DNA of 64,000 nt from the NCBI RefSeq assembly GCF_040712315.1, contig NC_134013.1, forward strand, positions 85,752,001 through 85,816,000, in the 5' to 3' direction. Shown piece by piece: positions 33,531 to 46,841 of the stretch. Made by a program: the position numbers and the translations under genes. The stretch is from Castanea sativa (lineage: Eukaryota > Streptophyta > Magnoliopsida > Fagales > Fagaceae). Under the pieces are notes generated by a model. It did no database searches, was not told the origin of the DNA, and saw nothing but the letters and a program-made list of their open reading frames with translations. Position 1 is the stretch's first letter; every line of letters begins with the position of its first letter.

Positions 33531-35204
33531 ATGCTTTAATTTTTAAATATTATATAAATGCCTCTATTAAATAAAAACTAATTGTTTTAGCCAAAAAAAC
33601 AAAAATAATTTTTTCAATAGTATATAGGAAGTAATATTTTTTATTGTTATATAAGAAAAAAACGATCAATTAAATTAATAGTAAATATGATATTTTATAA
33701 AAGTTAACACATCACTCTTACTTTATTATTTTATTTTTTATCCATCCATTTATATAAAAATGAATAGTTATTGATTTTAAATAATTTCTCTATATATTTT
33801 ATTTTATATATCACAAAAATAGATTAAATAAATTAGTTAAAATGGCACATTATTAAAGTGAGCACATCACAATCATTATTTTATTGTCTTTCTACATCAA
33901 TCCATTTTATATAGAAAAACAATAATATTATTTATTGAGCTATTTAAAATGGCACCTTATAAAAATGAAGGCATTACAATTATTATTTTATTCATTTACT
34001 TTTTGTCCCAGATAAAAGAAAACCATAATCTAGAACTTATTCTAAGTTGATATCAACTTAAATTTGTAAAGCTTTAAAAAAAAAAAAAAACTTGAATTTG
34101 TAAAGTGTGCATTGTCACCCTCACAATATATTATATAACATCATAAAGTATTTTGTAAATGATAATCATACATTAAAATTGTTTATTTAAAAAACAACAA
34201 TAATATAATATATATTCATTAATTACAAAGTGATCAATTGTGTAGTTTAAAGTTCATCATAGGTTAAAACTCTCTCAAAAAAAAAAAAAAGTTCATCATA
34301 TGTACAAAGTTAAAGCATCATATAATTTAAGAAAAATACTACACTACTCTTTTTAATATTATGCAACTTTAGTTACTCATATCAAGTACTAAAGTATTTG
34401 TTATTTGTTGAGCTGTCTAGTTCACCCCATCATATTTCAATATTATTCAAATTCAAATTTAGATCTTGAAAGAAGAATTGACATAACCAAATAGTGGTGG
34501 AGTTGTAGAGACTTGTTTGTTAATTGGTCATGGAAGAGATGGGGATCAATCCCTTAAGAAATCCTTTGAAATTTCATGTACATTGGAGGACCCTTCATCA
34601 TCATATATTTCTGTTATGTTACCTAGTAATTGGAATTGTTAAGGTTTGAATTTGTGTAGTTGAGGCATTACAATGGAAGTACTTTTTGCCTTGATTAAAA
34701 AAAAAAAAGTTTAGCCATGCTATGGTTAGGTTTATGTAGATTGTACAATATTTTTGGTCATGTATTTAAAGTCTTAAAGCCTTTAAAGGTATGGATTTGG
34801 ATTCATACTTCATATAAAAATAAAATTATACATATGGAATTTGGGTTATGACATTTTAGAATGGTTATCCACAAATAGCCCAAAATTATTTTTCCTTCTT
34901 CAACCTTTAACAGGCTTACATTTGGCCCAAATTGGGAACAAGGGGCTTTGATAATTTAAGAAATTGGGCTGACCCAATGCTTCCAAAGCTTTTACATAAT
35001 GATTTCTTTGCTTGAAAGTTGAAATAGTTGAGTTCTAATTCTTCTTTCTTTCCTCCAAAAAACAAAATGGGCTGACACGTGGTGCCAAGTCCAGCCCAAA
35101 CCGGCCCATTTCGAATCTCCTAAACTCTGAGTCTCAGGTTTCAGTTAAACAAACAAACAAACAAACACTTCCTTCACTTCATTACCTTGCCGCCCAAACA
35201 CACA

Positions 35205-35244
35205 CTCTCTCTCTCTCATTCTCTCTCTCTCTCTCTCTCTCTCT
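35205..35244 (+). promoter_or_regulatory. CT-rich leader before the SET gene
   Basis: Two CT runs (CTCTCTCTCTC type) lie 25-65 bp before the start codon. Such pyrimidine tracts are common in plant core promoters and 5' leaders. Confidence 0.5.
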
Positions 35245-35269
35245 AGGTTCTGCTTCAACTCGGGCATTA

Positions 35270-38200
35270 ATGGAGATTGATAACGTAAGCTCAAACTCTC
35301 TTCTATTCTATGCTTTAATTTCATTTTCTTGGGACTCTAATTTGCTGGGAAACTGTTGGAAAGTCTAAGAAAATGCATAACGTTTTCAACTCCAATTTGA
35401 GATTTTTTCTATTTGAATTCCTTCCAAGATTCCAAATTTACCTCAATTTTCCCAGCAACCAAGCAGACCATTCTTTATTTTATCTTGATACAGTTCTTTA
35501 GGTTTTAGGTTTGATATAAATTACATTATGTTTAAAGAATTTATACTTGATCATTCTTTTTGACATTTCATATATATATATATATATATATATCACTGTC
35601 ACTTTTTATTGCATCAATTTCGTTTTGACAACTGCATTTCATATAGAAAAGAGAGTGCTGAAGTAGAGAAGTATGAGAAAGAACCATCTTTATGCCTGTG
35701 TGTGTGTATATGCTCCTGGGCATGAGCATAAACTGCTTGGCCCATCAGGATTTCTAGCTAGAGGCGAGTCCAAAGGGCTATTCTTTAGAAGGGTTTCCTA
35801 CGTTATACACGCGCATTTGTTTTGATTCTTGTTTGAAGTGATTTTTATGAAGTCAAGATTTGAAGCTAATATATGGGTCCATAATGTAATTGTTTCGATT
35901 GTATATTTAAACTCCTTTTTGTGATACTTGTTTGCAAAATAATTCAGAATTAATTATTTATCGGAATGGAAGATAGAAAGTAGCATATGAAAGATGATAT
36001 GAATGCTGTCATGTTATATAAACTACTAGTAATCTAATTTCTGTTTTTAAAATTTGTTCTCTTTGTGTGTGTGCATTTGCTTGTGTGTTCTATGATTGTG
36101 GGAATTCCACTTATGTCCTGCAATCACAGCCTATACTGTTTTATTGTTATTTCCATAATATTGTTGACTTGATTTTTTATGTTGTCAAATGAGTAAGAAT
36201 CTTAGTATTGATAATGTATTTGTTCATTGCAGACACCATCATCTGATGAAGCCAAAGAGACTGATGACGACTTTGCAATAGTTCTTGAGCTATCTGAAGA
36301 TGACCTGCATTTTGATAAAAAGAAGGTAAGAAATGGCATAATTGATTGCCTTTGAGCACTCTTTTATTCTTCGCTAATTTTTATTGAATAATTGGTTAAT
36401 GGTCAGAAATGTAAGGATGAGATATTATATCATTGAAGGAAATATATAACTTTAGTAAGTCACTATTTATTGTTTACTCAATTCTATACACTGAAGTGCA
36501 GGGGATTGATACTGGACTCCTGTTGCATACCAACTACCAAATAAAAAAATAAAAAATTACATTTATAATTTTATACATATGATTGTGTCAAATTCTTTTT
36601 AATTAAGATGTATATGAAAGAAAACGTGACTGTAAATACTGACAATAATTGTTCCATTTTTGTTGGCATGAAAATTATGTTCATAAATTTTCATTAGTAT
36701 TTGCAGTTTATTACAGTCATGCTTTAATACTATCTAGTTCTTGGTAAAGAAATCTAATTTCTACTAGTTTAATTGAGTTATGTTGCTACCATTATTCTTA
36801 TTATGTTCACATTTCGTTGGCAGAAATTACTTCAGAATAAGGGTTTTAACCCCAAGGAGCTGGTTTATCTTAAGAGCTCTTCAGGTCCTGATTGGATAAG
36901 TACTACCTTGAAAGTAATGCTTCAGATAGCAAGAATCATACAATTAGATGAGGTAAAAATTCCAATTCTTCTCTTTAAACTACTTGGTATTTCAGTGTAG
37001 GGACATGCTTGGAGGAAAATGAGAGAGATAAACTGATTTCCCGTATGAACAATAGGAAACAAAATAGTTTTTTCACATAGTTTTGATCCCTTTTAGGTTC
37101 TTGCAAATTGTAGCTTCAGTGTCTTCCTGGTTTGTTTTGGCACAAAACTCAAAAATGGGGCATGAATAGCATGATGGCCTGATCCCTGGCATTTTATGGA
37201 TGATTAACTCATGATGATATTTATTATAAGGGGTTCATTGGGATGCAGGTAGAACTTTATTTTGGCGAGGATGATGCTTGTTCATCAGTGGAATATTACA
37301 GCCCCAGGAATGAGGTAGAGACTCTTAATTCAATCCTTTCGCTACTTGACATTTCACTCTCAAGTGGAATGTGCATGCAAATGAATGTCTTGCAAGAACT
37401 TCGGGAAGCAATTATTGGTATGATCCATGACTTTGGGGACAAAAACAGTGTGAAGACTACATTTTTAGAAAACCACAGCTGTGGTAAAGAAGAATGTTTG
37501 TTGCAATGGGGCAAAAACAATGGCATAACGACAAGGTTGCAGATAGCTTGTAAGTCTTCACAATTATGACTGCTGCTGTTCTTTTTTTCCTTGCTTATTA
37601 GTCATGTAAAGATTTTGCCCCCTTTTCTTGGTGCCAGAGGATTTTTTTCCTTTTTCTTTGAGGTGGAGTTGAGAACTCAGGGGGGTGGGAACACTATTTC
37701 TTTACAATTTTGCAAAGCTATGCATGGAAAAAAGGACACTAAGTCTTTATTGTATTGTGCTTCTTGTGCTTCATTCATCATGTAGATGTCGAAGGTGCTG
37801 GTAGAGGAGCCATAGCAAGAGAAAATCTAAATGTTGGAGACATTGCTGTGGAGATCCCTGTATCTACTGTCATTTCTGAGGAGCTAATCCGTGAATCCAA
37901 CATGGTACGTTTCAGACTTCCATAAATGATTCCTACTTTGAGTTTGAACTTCTATGAGAGACAAGGAAATGAAAAATGAAATGAATCCTCATTTGTGTGG
38001 GAACATGGATCACATATCTAAAAAATCCCACAGAAAACAATAGATGGGCGATGATTAGTAAGAAAAATGTATTCCTGCCTACATGAATTTCTAATTATCC
38101 CTGCAATATGTTGAGAAAATTCCTTGCGGCCGTTTATGTTTCACAAAATGAGCTATGTGGAGGTAAAAGGAAGCCATTTCTAAGTAAACAACTAAACTGA

Positions 38201-41200
38201 TCACTAGGAAATATTCAGAAAACTATTAATTCAGCTAAACAAACTTACATAACATATAAGAGAAGGGTTAAGTGTAATTCCTCACCCGTCACCATGTATG
38301 GATAAAAAAATCTGTTAACTCAGTGCATCAAAGACATGGTTTGAGGTGCCCATGAGAGACATGGTTATAAGGTGTCTATGCCAATACTTAATGGTAGTAG
38401 ATTAGCATTAAGATGGATTTTGGAACCAGGTATCAGGTACTATGCCAATGCTGCTTTACCTTCACACAAGGTGTCATTTCAGTTTTTTAGGCCCTTCTCA
38501 TCTCTATGCGTCTGTTTCTACATTGTCAAGTTGGATAATCTCTATAGTGGAGTACATGGTTTATGTTTGGGTGTATAATGGGGGGATCATAGGTTCAAAT
38601 CTTGCGCTGCAATAAAGATTGCACATGATGCTTTGTTTTCCATTCATGCAGATGGTCAATTACATTTAGAGGGGGCACTCTTACATAATCAGTGTTTTGA
38701 ATCTGCGCAGTCTATGTGGAAGTAAAGTGGGTCAATATGACTTACTAGTTTTTCTTTTTTTTGCAGTTTCATATATTAGAAAAGATTGATGGCATCTCTT
38801 CTGAGACAATTTTATTGTTGTGGAGCATGAAGGAGAAGCACAATTGTAATTCAAAATTCAAGATTTACTTCAACACCCTTCCAGAAGAATTCAATACAGG
38901 TACTCTCACTTTTTGTCACCTGCTTTTTCGATGATTTCTACTCTGTTATTTTGTGTACATAACAAGGAACTATTAATTGTAATTTTTTTTTTATGAGATA
39001 TTAATTGTAATTTGACATCTTATTACTTGTGAGGATTAAGTGATTCAACTATTAACAAGAACTTGATGTTAGGTTAGAACATTTTGCAATGTTCTATATG
39101 GTCAGTGAATGCTCTTTCTTTGCAAGCTGAAAAATTATCCATTAGGGTTTGAAAAAATTTTGCTGACCTGTTTATTATCATATGTTTGACACAGTTCGAT
39201 AATTTTCCTGATCCTTTCTACATGGAGTAGCCTTTTTGCAATAAAACATATCGTACTTATCAAAAAATGTTGCTGGTAAGATAGTAAGTATGAACTTGAA
39301 ATAAAATATTATATTCTAAATATCTAACTTTGAAAGGATGTAACATGTTAGTAATCATTCAGCTGGGTTCCATCACTTACCATTCTGATCAATTGATCAA
39401 TCAAGACTTTTTTCTCTTTTTTTTTTTTTTTTTGGAAATTTCAATTTTACTTTGAACTAAGCACAAGTTTCTTTTACTTTTTATTCCATTCTATTCTTTT
39501 TTGCCCTGGTAAATTTGGACCTAAGATGTATACCAAATTTACCCATATTTTTTAAAAAAAATTTCAGGTTAAAGCATGCATAATATTTGACCATCAGTCA
39601 AAGTAAAATTTTAATAACATTTAGTGTATATCTTGTGTACATGAGGTAGTTCTTTTGCTTAAATAAAATTTTATTACTCGTCAAAAAAAGTTATTCTAAG
39701 TAAAATCATATCTGCCATGGTCAATATTTTAGCCTCTGTTTTTTATAAGTAATGAAACTTCATTGAAAAAAGAAACCATACAAGGAACCAAAGCACACAG
39801 GCAGTGTACTAAGGATTAAGGAACCAGCAAAACATCAAAACTATAATGCATAGAAAGTATAACTATCAAGCAGATCAGCCGAAGAATTAAAGCTAAAAAC
39901 ACCCGAAGCTCAAATCATTGTCACTCTCTCACTTCTTCAAAATTATGAGCATTCCTCTCCCACCAAATACCCCACATAAGGAAATGAGGGATCATACTCC
40001 AAATTGCATGCTGACGTCTGTTAAACTTGCTCAGCCAGCTAGCTAGAGTACCCAAAACACCAATATAACCCAATGAACCCAAATAATGAAAATACCATAT
40101 TCCACAACTATCTAGCTACAGGGCAGTGTAAAAGTAAATGATCAATAGTCTCCCCATCCTTCTTACACATGCAACACCAATCCATCTCCAACTACTCTAC
40201 GCTTTGGCAAATTATCGGCAGTTAAGATTTTCCCCAAAGCCATTGTCAATATTTTAACTTTCAGTGATTCAGATTAAAACTATGCGGCAATGTTTCAGTC
40301 ACTGAAAAGTTTAAAATTTTAATCTTATTAAGACAAGAAACCCGTTTTTATGCTTCCACATCAAAGTACGATATGGTACTTAATTCTTTTTTGTCCAATT
40401 AATGCCTATTGGTGTTCCAAAAGTACCTTTTCAATGTCCTCGAGAGGATGATCAATGTTGGGTTGACATAAAGTGCAACTTGTCATATATATTGGGTCAC
40501 ATGGGATTTCTCCATTCTCTCTTCCTGATCGAGATATCCTCTCTTTTGCCCAAAAAAGATCAATTGAATCATAAAAATTTTGGAGTGGAAGTGAGAAATT
40601 ATATATGCCTTAACCTTTAAGAAGGCCAATGCTCTTTTAATTCCCATTTGTTCTATAATTTTACCAAATTTTAACTAGGGTGTTGTTTGATGATTTTTAG
40701 CATCAGTTGTTGCCTGAAGAAATGGGTAAATAGGGTGTATAATTCCTGTGCAATTATATGCTTTGCTACCATCCTAGCTATTGGAATTTTTCTGTTAAAT
40801 ATAAGGCATGCACCATTTGGTTATTTCACCCATTATGGGTTTGCACTAATTTGCATATTTTATGGAACAATCAAATACTTTATGTAGAAAAAGTCGAATA
40901 CAAATTATTTTAATAAAAGAACCAAAACAATTATGAAATTAAGAGGGGAGTGCCCTAATAAACTACTAATACCTAAAATAAAAATACAATTTAGCAATAA
41001 AAATACAATTGACTCCAAATTTCAATAAGAGTAAATTAAAATAAATATTCTTTATGCTATTTCTTTGCGCTTCCTGCATCACCCTGGTTTCATGCTAGTT
41101 AAAATTATGGAGGATTTAGAGTATAAGGAGTTGGTACATCCCAAATGGTATTACCTTTTGGTCCCTCTCTGACATTTGAATGGAATTTTACGTTGGTTTT

Positions 41201-44200
41201 AGTCCAAAGATCGTGACATTTGATTTGCAAACTCATAGTTACTAATTACTACATTGTTTTTCATAGTAGTAAGTGACGATATAATGATGATGTTATAGAA
41301 TTCTATAGATCAAATTGGGGAAAAAAATGGTGTCCAATTATGTCAGTCTTATTTATTTATTTATTTATTTTTCTCTAGTTTATATTGTTTGTATATGATC
41401 CAACAAAAAATGGCGTTAAAGCATATAGATATGTTTGTGCATTTTGTATGCAAGAATTATTTTCCAACAATAATGTTCTAACACTGATCATTTTGGTTTA
41501 ACAGGATTTTTTTTTCATGATTCTATGTGACAGGGTTGAGCTTTGGCATTGATGCAATCATGGCTTTGGATGGAACCATGCTGTTGGAAGAGATAGTGCA
41601 AGCAAAACAGGTTATCAGGCCTTCTAATACTCTATGACTAGATTAATTTGTTCAAATATTTAGGCTCTGATTACTTCCAGGGACAAAAGAGTTGTGAAAA
41701 AGGATATATTAATGTGAGCCAAGCATCTGGAAATGGCAATTTGGCCTATTTAAGTGGGCCCCCCCACCTTGCCCTGTCCCCATTGGAATGGATTTGGTTT
41801 TAAAAAGATGGGATGGCAATAGAAAATAGATCTAGAACTTGATCTGGGTTTCTTTCTTGTAGGGTGCTTTCTTTTCTATGTATCCAGTGTACTAGGGATT
41901 GCACTTTTTAAATAATTGCTTTACTAATCAAAAACTAAGAAGGTACATGTATAAGGGAGCTCCATCCCACCCGATCACATGTACTAATTCCCCTATTTAT
42001 TATACAACCTCTTAAATGCTATCAATTATACAAGCATGCTACTCTACTCCCATCCTCACCAATTAGAGGGACAGTTATAATCTAAATCACTGGAAGATTG
42101 AGCACAATCAAGATCTGCTCTACTTCCTTTCACTTAAACTTTTCGATATCTTAAATCCCACCTATCCTGCACTCTTTTAGCTCCCTTCATCTTTTGTTAT
42201 TACGCATTACTTAGATTGTTTCTATTCATGTTCAGTTGAACTTCATTTTTCTCTTTCCCACTTGCTTAAATGTGGGACTATTTTCATATGTAATGCATCC
42301 TTTTTCTTTTTCTTTTTTGTCACAGCACTTACAAACTCAATATGATTTGTTATTTCCCACGTTGTGTAATGATCATCCTGATATATTTCCACGGGAGGTA
42401 TACACCTGGGAGCAATTCTTATGGGCTTGTGAACTCTGGTACTCAAATAGTATGCAAGTAATGTTCCCTGATGGAAAGCTAAGGACGTGCTTAATTCCTA
42501 TTGCTGGATTTCTTAACCATTCGGTATGCCATTCCTTTTGTTCACCTTTCTTTTTCATTTTGCTCCTATGTTTTTTTTTGCCTTCATGGTTAAGATATAA
42601 CTTTAGATTTCAATATAGTTGACTATACTACTGAATTCAACTGAAACTTAAGGTACTCAAAGTTGGATGCCAAGCATACCCTATTATGCTTGTGAAGCAC
42701 AGACAATTCACAGAGATGCCATCTCCTGTGTTTGACACTTGTCAGAGAAATCTTAGACATGGCTTCAGATAAAATGTATAAAATTACGAAGTTGAACACA
42801 GCAGGCATTGATTAAACATAATCTGGACACACTCTAAACATTTTCAAGAGCATTGGAGCTCAAATGGCACCTTCCTGGTGTTTCCAATGGAGATATATAG
42901 GGTTCAAATCCCCCCACCCTCAACTATTGAATTATCAAAAAAAAAAAATCTAGACACACTCTAAACATCAAGTAAGCCAATTAACTAAAAGTTTTGTGAC
43001 ATAGTATATATTGGGGAATCTGTCTATGTGTGTTTATGATGGATATAATGTTTGAGAATCTAGGGTTAGAAAAAAAGGATTAAGTATTCAAGAATTATCG
43101 GAGAGTTGGTAGGGAAGGGAAAATTTTTTATTTAGGTTTGAAAAGATGAGAGAAATTAGGGTTAAATCAGCCCACAATCCTTGAGTAGTGCATGTGAACA
43201 GTAACATGAATAGTGATAGAATACAAAAGACAAGAAAAGATAGAAGAAAAAAAGGGGGAAGGGACTGGCATTTGCAATTGTTTCTTGATGAGTTTTTAAT
43301 CCTTTTTCAAAATCTTCAAGGATCAAATCTAGGCAATGTGTTGTACAAGGAGTCCAGAATAACATTTTTCTCTTTTCGATTAACATTTCTCCAGATGTTT
43401 TATAATTAGAAGCATTGACGGTTATTACTTGCACAACATTTTTCTCTCCAACTGTCTCTACGACATTATCCAACATCTCAAAAAAAAAAATAATAATAAA
43501 TAATATAAAAATAAAAATCAGCCATTTAGAAAATTCAGAGGTGTCTATGGATACATAAAAAAAGGTTCCTTGAGGAAAATTCACTAAAAAATTGCATACA
43601 GACCCTCTTCTCCTATCCATCAAACCATCTTTCACAATTGAACATCACATTTTACTCCGTTCTTTTCCATATATTCTTCTAGCATATCTAATGTCAAATT
43701 CGTGTGCTTCTTCCAGTATTTCTCCCTAATTTCATGATAGGAAGGTGGCTTAAGCCCATTTCTAAATCTTGTAATCTTGTCAACCATCTTCCCAAACTTA
43801 GGATTGTTCACACAATTAAAGTTAATGACACTAGTGTAGAATAGTTATCTGTAGACAAATTCATTCGCATTCCTTTTGTTTTCTTATAAAAAATAGTTTA
43901 TTCATAATTCTTTGCGTTGCTTTTATAACAAACGTATCCATGATGGCTTTCCTTTTTCACGCATCAATATCTTTTTCTCCTTAAAGGATTCTTCTTACTG
44001 ATTTTTATTTTATTTTATAATTTCCAACAAAAATCCTGACTCAAGCACTTTCTGACATGGCTCAAACATTTAAACTAGAGCCAGCTAAATGATGTTTAAG
44101 CTGCTATATTCCCCTATAAGAGATAGACCTACAAACTAAGGCTTTGTTACTGTTGTTGTATTTCAATTGTTACAACAATTGGAGGAGGGGAGATTTGATC

Positions 44201-46841
44201 TTTTGTTCACCTTATAAAGGAGACCAAGCAATGCCACTGAGCTAAAAGACTCTTAGCAGCCCTACAATACCTACAGTTAACCTTCTTTGAATTACTTTAC
44301 TGTTATTTCAACTACATATTCCAACCCTAGGTCTAACCTTCTGCCCAGTGCATTTCTTTTCTTACACTTTGCAGTAGAACCACCAATACTAGTACCAGCA
44401 ATACATACCTATATCACCTTAAGGTATTGCTATTGAGAAAGAGAAAAGCAAGTTAAAATTTATTAAATAGAAAAGGGGAAACAATAGCAACTAGCAAGTA
44501 AGAAGGATTGACAATAAATTGATTAACAAACAAATACGTATTAGTTGTTATTCTCTTATGGGTAAATTTTAGTTGCCATAGGCCTGAATTGGTATAGAGT
44601 TAGATTAGTGTTTTTTTTTTAATAAATAATAAATTTTATTTGTGATTCTCATATGGAGTTATGGGTATATTGCTCTCGACAACTGATCTCATATGGCCAC
44701 ATGGATAAGAGTTAGCATCAAGTTTGCCGCATCCAAACTTAACACAATAGCCCCTCCTATCACCACCAAAAAAACACCATAAACAGAACCTAATAGGCAA
44801 GTGACCAACTTCACCAAAAATGACATAGTGTCAATTCACTCATCAAGTATAATAGGCAAAAGAACTCGACAAAGCTATAGTTAAGATTTCTAGAGCCAAA
44901 GTCAGACCCATTACAACAAGATAGCGATTCATAACAATTAAAAGCTAAAATAATTTACCTAGAATGATTGGGGATTGAAGCAAAAAAGGATCAAATCAGT
45001 TCTTTTTTTGGATTATCAATGTTGTGGCGTCTCAGCATGGCAGGTGGCACTGGGGAAGCAGCAGCTCTCTGTCTCTCTCAACTGGGGACCCCAATAACAA
45101 GAAAAAGCTCAGCTTAAGCATGTGTGGCAATATCTTATAGGATCGATGAGGGATAACAGCCCCATGATCTAACTCATGGTCCCACATCGATTCTACTTCA
45201 CAGCTGATCCTGGTATGATCCAGATCGATTCTATGGTCTAGGATCGTAGGATCTTACAATCCAAGATTGTGAGACGTCATAATCCTGATAATATTGCGTA
45301 TCATTGTGTCTGTGTGTGAGTTCGTGCTTCTTAGCATTTCCTAAGCTAAGCTCACCAACTTATTGCTCCCCATTGGTCAATCTTGGTCAAATTTATTATT
45401 TTATTGGTAAATCCATGACCTCAATCACTCATCCTCCACCTTGATCTTACAAGGGAAGGAGATGTCATTAAAGTTGAGCTCATTCATTACTTACAGTCAA
45501 CACTATCACTCATAATAACACCTTCTGCTCAGAATGATTCTTCTTATACTAAAAATTCAGATGGTTGACTAATTTTGGTCAGGACATTATCAGCCTTGTT
45601 GCATCCAGTTTGATGGGGCTTATACAGAGCATTTGATTGCTGTTAGAATGTGTTATTGACAAATACTAAGATTTTGTTCCCATGTATTTTTGGAACCTCA
45701 GTGAGGTATATTTCTTGCTCTTGCTCACATTTTGTTCCCTTTTACAGATATACCCACACATTTTGCACTATGGCAAAGTAGATCCAGCAACAAATTCCTT
45801 GAAATTCTGTCTATCAAGACCATGCAGTGAAGGAGAACAATGCTTTCTTAGTTATGGGAACTTCTCTAGTTCTCATCTATTGACTTTCTATGGCTTTTTA
45901 CCACAAGGAGACAACCCATATGATGTTATTCCAATGGGTAACTTTCTTACTATTACCATTATGTCAATAGATATCTATCCAAGTTTTTAACTGTTCACAA
46001 GACAAATTCCTGTCAAAATGTTTCTGTTTTGGAACTCTTCAAAGTGCTCAGTTGGATGATACATCAATTTTTGTTCTAGTCCAGATTTTGAGGCTGAACA
46101 GGAAGATTGTACGGAGGGTAACCCCAGATTAGACTGGACTACTCACATGGTGCGGGGTACGTGGCTCTCAAACAACCACAATATCTTTTATTATGGCTTG
46201 CCACCTCCATTATTGGACTATCTACGGAGAGCTAAAAATCCTATGCTGCAGACCAAGTCCCTTGTAATTTTCTTTCTTTATTTATTTATTTTTATTTTGG
46301 TGAATTGAGGCTTTTATCTTTTAGCATTTGATTCAAAAATTGGTACTTTAGAATTCTCTGTTTGACCTCAAGTTGCATTGTGTTTTTCCTCTAACTTGAG
46401 TAGGCTTGAGTACTAACTAATTTCATGCTTTGAAGTTTTCTTCATAATGCTCTTATATGATTCTTATACTTTTCTTTTATAGCTACAATCTAACTTGGAA
46501 AATGAAATGGAAGTTCTTGGAGACCTTCTCTACACCTTTGATTGCATGATGGAAAATCTTGGTGAGACAGATCTTAATGACAGGTAAAGAAGTCAATATC
46601 AAGGATTCAACACATAATTTGGAACTGAAAACAGAAGAAAATTTTCTTTATCGGATATGGAGGGTTTACTTTTAATCTTCATCTTTGCAGAGAAAATGCG
46701 AGTTGGGATGTAAGGCTGGCAGAGGAGTTCAAAGATCAACAAAGAAGAATTGTTTCTTCAGTTTTAACCTCATGTCATAAGGGTCTCAGGTTGGTGGAAA
46801 ATGAATTGCGCAAATGCATGAACGAGGACACCCGTGGTTAG
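35270..46841 (+). CDS. SET-domain protein methyltransferase of the RLSMT/SETD3 type, 12 exons
   Basis: Exons: 35270-35284, 36233-36325, 36824-36952, 37249-37549, 37786-37904, 38767-38899, 41534-41610, 42326-42523, 45748-45937, 46085-46263, 46483-46583, 46691-46841. All have GT-AG introns and every junction keeps frame, totalling 1,686 nt (561 residues). The first 175 residues are an acidic, little-conserved extension. The split SET domain begins VEGAGRGAIARENL (181-194). It has FLNHS at 351-355 and GEQCFLSYGNF at 384-394, with the expected catalytic tyrosine at 391, then TFYGF. The remainder matches the helical substrate-binding domain. Such enzymes methylate lysine or histidine of non-histone proteins; the target here is unknown. 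It is probably the counterpart of Arabidopsis At2g18850 (from memory). For exon 10, acceptor 46083-46084 keeps frame where the nearby AG at 46079 would not. Introns 7 and 8 carry mobile elements. Confidence 0.9.
39732..40245 (-). mobile_element. 5'-truncated LINE fragment in SET-gene intron 7
   Basis: It is flanked by the 12-bp direct repeat GTCAATATTTTA (39720-39731 and 40245-40256). Read on the - strand, it encodes a broken version of the C-terminal zinc-binding region of plant L1 reverse transcriptase. The seen pieces are CVRRMG/HLLL-like, then PHFLMWGIWWERNAHNFEE. It ends toward lower coordinates in TTACTTATAAAAAA, a plant LINE tail. It is antisense to the host gene and spliced out. Confidence 0.75.
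42842..42946 (+). mobile_element. SINE with 22-bp target duplication in intron 8
   Basis: The tRNA-like A box (GAGCTCAAATGGCA, about 42857-42870), the B box (GGGTTCAAATCCCC, about 42900-42913) and a poly-A tail are all present. The flanks AATCTGGACACACTCTAAAC (42820 on) and AATCTAGACACACTCTAAAC (42947 on) match over 22 bp with one difference, which marks an L1-type insertion. Confidence 0.85.
43160..44000 (-). pseudogene. Relic of a hAT transposase (DUF659 region) in intron 8
   Basis: Read on the - strand from about 44000 down, fragments in order resemble the central part of plant hAT transposases. These are NNPKFGKMVDKITRF, KPPSYHEIREKYWKKH, then VNFPQGTFFYVSIDTS, ENVVQVITVNASNYKTSGEM and MLFWTPCTTHCLDLILEDFEKGL. 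Frames are interrupted by stops and AT-rich insertions, such as the poly-A/T block near 43485-43520. The zinc finger and the C-terminal dimerisation part are missing, so it is dead. Confidence 0.75.
44165..44257 (-). repeat. SINE-like repeat in intron 8
   Basis: On the - strand, TTTTAGCTCAGTGGCATTGC (A-box region) is followed about 40 bases later by AGATCAAATCTCCCC (B-box region). This resembles the plant tRNA-derived SINE seen at 42842. No duplication is evident. Confidence 0.45.

Larger units (their letters stand above)
23412..35269. other. Long intergenic region, repeat-rich, no gene seen
   Basis: About 11.9 kb without a recognisable gene. Up to 25400 the sequence is AT-rich with A/T runs and nothing identifiable. 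Beyond that come two hAT-like elements, a copia LTR remnant, two SINE copies, a MITE and a 10-bp-period repeat, each listed separately. The last kilobase is less AT-rich and ends in a CT-rich leader (35205-35244) before the SET gene. Confidence 0.6.

Noticed and set aside
45135..45300. GATC-rich block considered as a second hAT element in intron 8
   Set aside because: It shares words with the 26526-27777 element, but I found no matching ends or target duplication.
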